Assembly (NCBI GenBank): GCA_018376135.1
Contig: JAHABX010000014.1
Coordinates: 23,106 to 87,105, forward strand
Source: Clostridiales bacterium
Lineage (GTDB): Bacteria; Bacillota; Clostridia; Lachnospirales; Lachnospiraceae
DNA length: 64,000 bases
Direction of reading: 5' to 3'
A program made the position numbers and the translations under genes. Below, piece by piece: positions 61,252 through 64,000 of this stretch; positions within the stretch are counted from its first letter, which is position 1; the number at the start of each line of letters is the position of its first letter. A model generated the notes under the pieces. The model made no database searches. It had not been told where the DNA came from and saw only the letters and a list, made by a program, of their open reading frames with translations.

Positions 61252-61288
61252 GTTCTATATTGTAATTTCCCAGGGAACATGCTATATT
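61252..61288 (+). promoter_or_regulatory. Promoter of the AGCS gene overlapping a second MarR-like site
   Basis: TTGTAA (61260-61265), 17-base spacer, TATATT (61283-61288) on the plus strand. The -35 lies within GTTCTATATTGTAA (61252-61265), a degenerate version of the MarR site 30 bases away, so both divergent promoters may share a regulator. Confidence 0.5.
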
Positions 61289-61361
61289 CGTAAAGTCTGT
61301 TTCAAATGAAGGAGCAGATACTCTGGAGAATCTCCGTTATCTCTGAACAGGAGGAACAAAA

Positions 61362-62723
61362 ATGGAAACACTTTTAAAATTCGTGGATTCGGCAAACGGC
61401 ATCTTATGGAATGTGGTACTGATCCTGCTTTTATGCGGAACCGGTATCTACTACACCATCCGTCTGCGTTTCATTCAGGTAAGAAAATTCGGCGAGGGCT
61501 TCCGGCAGGTATTCGGAAGCATCAGTCTGAAGGGGAAAAGGGGCGAAAATGGTGAGATGACCTCTTTCCAGTCTGTAGCCACCGCCATTGCCGCTCAGGT
61601 CGGCACCGGCAATCTGGCAGGTGCGGCAACCGCACTGATCGGCGGCGGTCCGGGAGCCATCTTCTGGATGTGGCTGAGCGCATTCTTCGGAATGGCTACC
61701 ATCTACGCCGAAGCCACACTGGCACAGGAATATAAGATCATCAAGGACGGCGAGGTGACCGGAGGACCGGTCTACTATATCCAGGCAGCATTCAAAGGTA
61801 CCTTCGGAAAGGTGCTTGCAGGAACCTTCGCAGTCTTCATCATCCTTGCCCTTGGCTTTATGGGAAATATGGTACAGTCCAACTCCATCGGAGCTGCCTT
61901 TTCCGAGGTATTCACGGCAAGAAACATCCATATCCCGCCTGTAGCGACAGGTATCGTGATCGCACTGATCGCAGCCTTCATCTTCATCGGAGGAACCACC
62001 CGTCTGGCATCTGTTGTGGAGAAGCTGGTTCCTGTCATGGCAGGTATCTACATCGTCGGCAGCCTGATCGTCATCGGCTGCAACCTCAGCATGATCCCGG
62101 AAGCCTTCCGTATGATCTTCGTAGGCGCTTTCCATCCGTCTGCGGTCCTTGGCGGTACGGCAGGTGTGGCAGTCAAACACGCGATCCGTTACGGCGTGGC
62201 AAGAGGACTTTTCTCCAACGAGGCAGGTATGGGTTCCACCCCTCATGCGCACGCGCGGGCAGTTGTGGAGAACCCGCATAAGCAGGGACTGGCAGCTATG
62301 ATCAGTGTCTTCATCGACACCTTCATCATCCTGAACCTGACGGTACTGTCCATCCTGACCACAGGCGCTCTGGAAAGCGGCAAGGACGGTACCGCACTGA
62401 CCCAGTACGCCTTCTCCACCGTATTCGGAAGCTTTGGCGATATCTTCATTGCTGTCTGTCTGCTTTTCTTTGCATTCTCCACCATCCTGGGATGGCATTT
62501 CTTCGGAGAGATCAATGTGAAGCATCTGTTCGGACAAAAAGGCGCAAAGCTCTATTCCCTGCTGGTCGTTCTGTTTATCGTAGTGGGGTCGACTCTGAAG
62601 GTGGATCTGGTATGGTCTCTGGCCGACTTCTTCAACGGTCTGATGGTCATCCCCAATGCACTGGCGCTTCTGGCGCTCGGCGGCACGGTGGTAAAGCTCA
62701 ACCGTACCTACAGCGGAAAATAA
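61362..62723 (+). CDS. AGCS-family sodium:alanine/glycine symporter
   Basis: 453 aa with AGGAGG before the ATG. About eleven hydrophobic segments; QVGTGNLAGAATALIGGGPGAIFWMW (seen in parts), ATIYAEATLAQEYK, GGPVYYI and YGVARGLFSNEAGMGSTPHAHA are AGCS signatures. Imports alanine, glycine or similar with Na+. Shorter than the paralogue at 2494-4029 (511 aa), lacking its long loop. Monocistronic and followed by a terminator. Confidence 0.92.
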   Translation: METLLKFVDSANGILWNVVLILLLCGTGIYYTIRLRFIQVRKFGEGFRQVFGSISLKGKRGENGEMTSFQSVATAIAAQVGTGNLAGAATALIGGGPGAIFWMWLSAFFGMATIYAEATLAQEYKIIKDGEVTGGPVYYIQAAFKGTFGKVLAGTFAVFIILALGFMGNMVQSNSIGAAFSEVFTARNIHIPPVATGIVIALIAAFIFIGGTTRLASVVEKLVPVMAGIYIVGSLIVIGCNLSMIPEAFRMIFVGAFHPSAVLGGTAGVAVKHAIRYGVARGLFSNEAGMGSTPHAHARAVVENPHKQGLAAMISVFIDTFIILNLTVLSILTTGALESGKDGTALTQYAFSTVFGSFGDIFIAVCLLFFAFSTILGWHFFGEINVKHLFGQKGAKLYSLLVVLFIVVGSTLKVDLVWSLADFFNGLMVIPNALALLALGGTVVKLNRTYSGK

Positions 62724-62732
62724 TTGACTTTT

Positions 62733-62765
62733 CCCCTGTTTTCTCCGGAAATCAGGGGATTTTTA
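62733..62765 (+). terminator. Terminator after the AGCS gene
   Basis: Stem CCCCTG / CAGGGG, 14-base loop, followed by ATTTTTA on the plus strand. Confidence 0.7.
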
Positions 62766-62769
62766 CTGC

Positions 62770-62848
62770 TTGCTTTTCTAACTGTTTATCCCTATAATAT
62801 AGATAACTGCTCGCAGCCATGGGAAAAGCTGTTTTTTGCAAATGGCTG
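62770..62848 (+). promoter_or_regulatory. Promoter and leader hairpin of the S1-domain gene
   Basis: TTGCTT (62770-62775), 17-base spacer, TATAAT (62793-62798). The leader then holds a stem CAGCCAT / ATGGCTG (62814-62848) with a T-rich loop, 36 bases before the start codon; it could modulate translation of this RNA-binding protein. Confidence 0.55.
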
Positions 62849-62884
62849 TGACAAATAAAACTATCTGTGAGGAGATTCATAATT

Positions 62885-63595
62885 ATGGAAGAAAAAATGA
62901 CCATGGATGATTTCGCTGAAGAGCTGGAAGCATCCTACAAGGCTGCCGAAGAGACTGCTGTCGATACGGAGGAGCTGGATCCGGTATGGGCAGCCCTGAA
63001 GGAGTATCAGGATGAGAAGACCGTCCTGACCGTAAAGGTAGGCGGAATCGTCAACTCCGGCGTTGTCGCTTATGTGGAAGGGATCCGCGGCTTTATCCCT
63101 GTCTCCCGCTTATCTCTGGATCGGGTGGAGGATCTGAATGAGTGGCTGAACAAGAAGATCAAGGTCCGTGTCATCACCGTTGATCCGGACAAGAAGCGCC
63201 TCGTTCTCTCTGCCAGAGAGCTGCTGAAGGAAGAAGAAGCTGCAAAGCGTCAGGAAGTCTTCAGCCAGGTACAGGTCGGCGATGTGATGGACGGCAAAGT
63301 AGAGACCCTGAAGGACTACGGTGCATTCGTCCGTCTGGAGAACGGTCTGTCCGGTCTGGTTCACGTATCCCAGATCTCTGACAAGCGTGTGACTGCTCCG
63401 TCCAAGGTGCTCAAGGAAGGCGAGGACGTTAAGGTAAAGGTCATTGCCATCAAGGACGGCAAGCTGTCCCTGAGCATGAAGGCTCTGATCGAGAAGGCAG
63501 AGGAGGAAGCTTCCTCTGAGGAACGGGTAGAGATTCCGAAGAGCGAGAATATCTCCACCAGCCTGGGCGATCTGCTGTCAAAGCTGAAGCTGTAA
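62885..63595 (+). CDS. S1-domain RNA-binding protein
   Basis: 236 aa from the ATG at 62885 (GAGGAG upstream). Two S1 folds: VKVGGIVNSGVVAYVEGIRGFIPVSRLS (residues about 45-110) and VGDVMDGKVETLKDYGAFVRLENGLSGLVHVSQIS (about 130-205). Acidic N-terminus and C-terminal tail. It resembles the short RpsA-like proteins of Firmicutes thought to act in translation or RNA metabolism. Monocistronic with its own promoter and terminator. Confidence 0.88.
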   Translation: MEEKMTMDDFAEELEASYKAAEETAVDTEELDPVWAALKEYQDEKTVLTVKVGGIVNSGVVAYVEGIRGFIPVSRLSLDRVEDLNEWLNKKIKVRVITVDPDKKRLVLSARELLKEEEAAKRQEVFSQVQVGDVMDGKVETLKDYGAFVRLENGLSGLVHVSQISDKRVTAPSKVLKEGEDVKVKVIAIKDGKLSLSMKALIEKAEEEASSEERVEIPKSENISTSLGDLLSKLKL

Positions 63596-63609
63596 TATTT
63601 CTATAAAGA

Positions 63610-63655
63610 AGGGCATCGCTCCTCATCCAATGGAATGGGGACGATGCCCTTTTTA
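63610..63655 (+). terminator. Terminator after the S1-domain gene
   Basis: Stem GGGCATCG / CGATGCCC with a long loop, then TTTTTAT on the plus strand. It also lies about 20 bases beyond the stop of the convergent integrase gene. Confidence 0.78.
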
Positions 63656-63676
63656 TACTCTCTTAGAACGGTTCTG

Positions 63677-64000
63677 TTATGTTCCCATATCTTCCTCATA
63701 CATCCGCTCTACCAGCTCCCGCTTTCCCCGGGGGCTTCCGGACATATACCGCTTCGTCACCTGCTGGGCAGAGGCAAAGCCCATCAGCTCTGCCACCACA
63801 TCCGAGGTAGCTCCCGCACGGATCGCATGCATGGCATAGGTGTCCCTGAGGATCCTGGGGGTGATCCGTCCCAGTCCCGCCTTCTCGGACCTTCGGCACA
63901 ACTGCACCCGCAGGCGGCCGGTATTGACCGGTCCCGGTTCCCGGGTGCGGACCACGTAGTCCTCCCCCTCTCCTCCGTATTCGCTCCGAAGCTTCTTCAG
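63677..64000 (-). CDS. Tyrosine recombinase/integrase, C-terminal part (5' end beyond window)
   Basis: 108 codons open to the right edge; the start lies outside. ITPRILRDTYAMHAIRAGA, VVAELMGFAS and TKRYM align with the H-x-x-R, GH and Tyr motifs of tyrosine recombinases, but His is replaced by Arg (PRILRD) and the GH by GF. The catalytic Tyr is most likely that in KRYM. So it is a divergent or impaired member. Whether it belongs to a prophage or conjugative element cannot be seen here. Confidence 0.75.
   Translation of the reverse strand: MKKLRSEYGGEGEDYVVRTREPGPVNTGRLRVQLCRRSEKAGLGRITPRILRDTYAMHAIRAGATSDVVAELMGFASAQQVTKRYMSGSPRGKRELVERMYEEDMGT

Noticed and set aside
61431..62537. 368-codon minus-strand open frame
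   Set aside because: Exact antisense of the AGCS symporter; Asp/Cys/Gln-rich with no motif.

Overview
The window looks like chromosomal DNA of a strictly anaerobic gut Firmicute, most likely a Lachnospiraceae member. The reasons are a group B-type [FeFe] hydrogenase, a class I (Fe-S) fumarase, a SufCB-only Fe-S assembly pair, a flavin oxidoreductase/heterodisulfide-reductase (Flx-Hdr) cluster, AGCS sodium symporters, a sortase B, TPP and cobalamin riboswitches, strong AGGAGG ribosome sites and moderate G+C. The species cannot be fixed from sequence alone. Two genes run off the ends: a MoxR-type ATPase at the left and a tyrosine recombinase at the right.

Layout. 1-6.4 kb (minus): [FeFe] hydrogenase, thioredoxin-reductase-like flavoenzyme, AGCS symporter, VWA protein, MoxR ATPase. 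6.5-12.5 kb (minus): a cobalamin-riboswitch operon with two binding lipoproteins, a truncated permease remnant, two small surface proteins, and an intact permease and ATPase. 12.8-14.6 kb: sufCB. 14.6-21.9 kb: TetR, MMPL exporter, large GLUG surface protein, DUF3786 protein. 21.9-26.3 kb: an A+T-richer L-tartrate locus (LysR, SLC13 carrier, ttdAB) ending in an IS1182-type remnant. 26.3-28.6 kb: heavy-metal P1B ATPase. 28.6-33.2 kb (minus): TPP-riboswitch operon thiW-thiM-thiE-thiD-thiC. 33.2-34.6 kb: metallo-beta-lactamase-fold protein and ProX-type tRNA editing protein. 34.7-36.3 kb: a Septu-like PtuA ATPase with a wrecked PtuB nuclease. 36.4-42.6 kb: PadR/DUF2812 pair, sortase B, AEC carrier, MurL and MurD2-like peptidoglycan enzymes. 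42.7-55 kb (minus): a long operon with a malate/lactate-type dehydrogenase, HdrBCA, FlxDCBA, a soluble fumarate-reductase-like pair, fumarase and a small membrane protein. 55-64 kb: OPT transporter with PqqD-like partner, second MBL protein, EamA and MATE exporters, MarR, AGCS symporter, S1-domain protein, integrase fragment.

How the genes fit together. The 43-55 kb operon can be read as oxaloacetate to malate to fumarate to succinate. FlxABCD-HdrABC would supply electrons from NADH to a flavoprotein/Fe-S pair that has no membrane anchor, and a Rex-type operator overlaps the promoter. The tartrate locus at 22-26 kb would feed oxaloacetate into the same branch. This proposed soluble, possibly electron-bifurcating fumarate-reducing system is the most interesting item here. 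It is an inference from gene content and residues, not a demonstrated function. Other notable items are the decayed Septu locus, the truncated permease, a repeat placed twice behind riboswitch terminators, and several clear promoter/operator palindromes.
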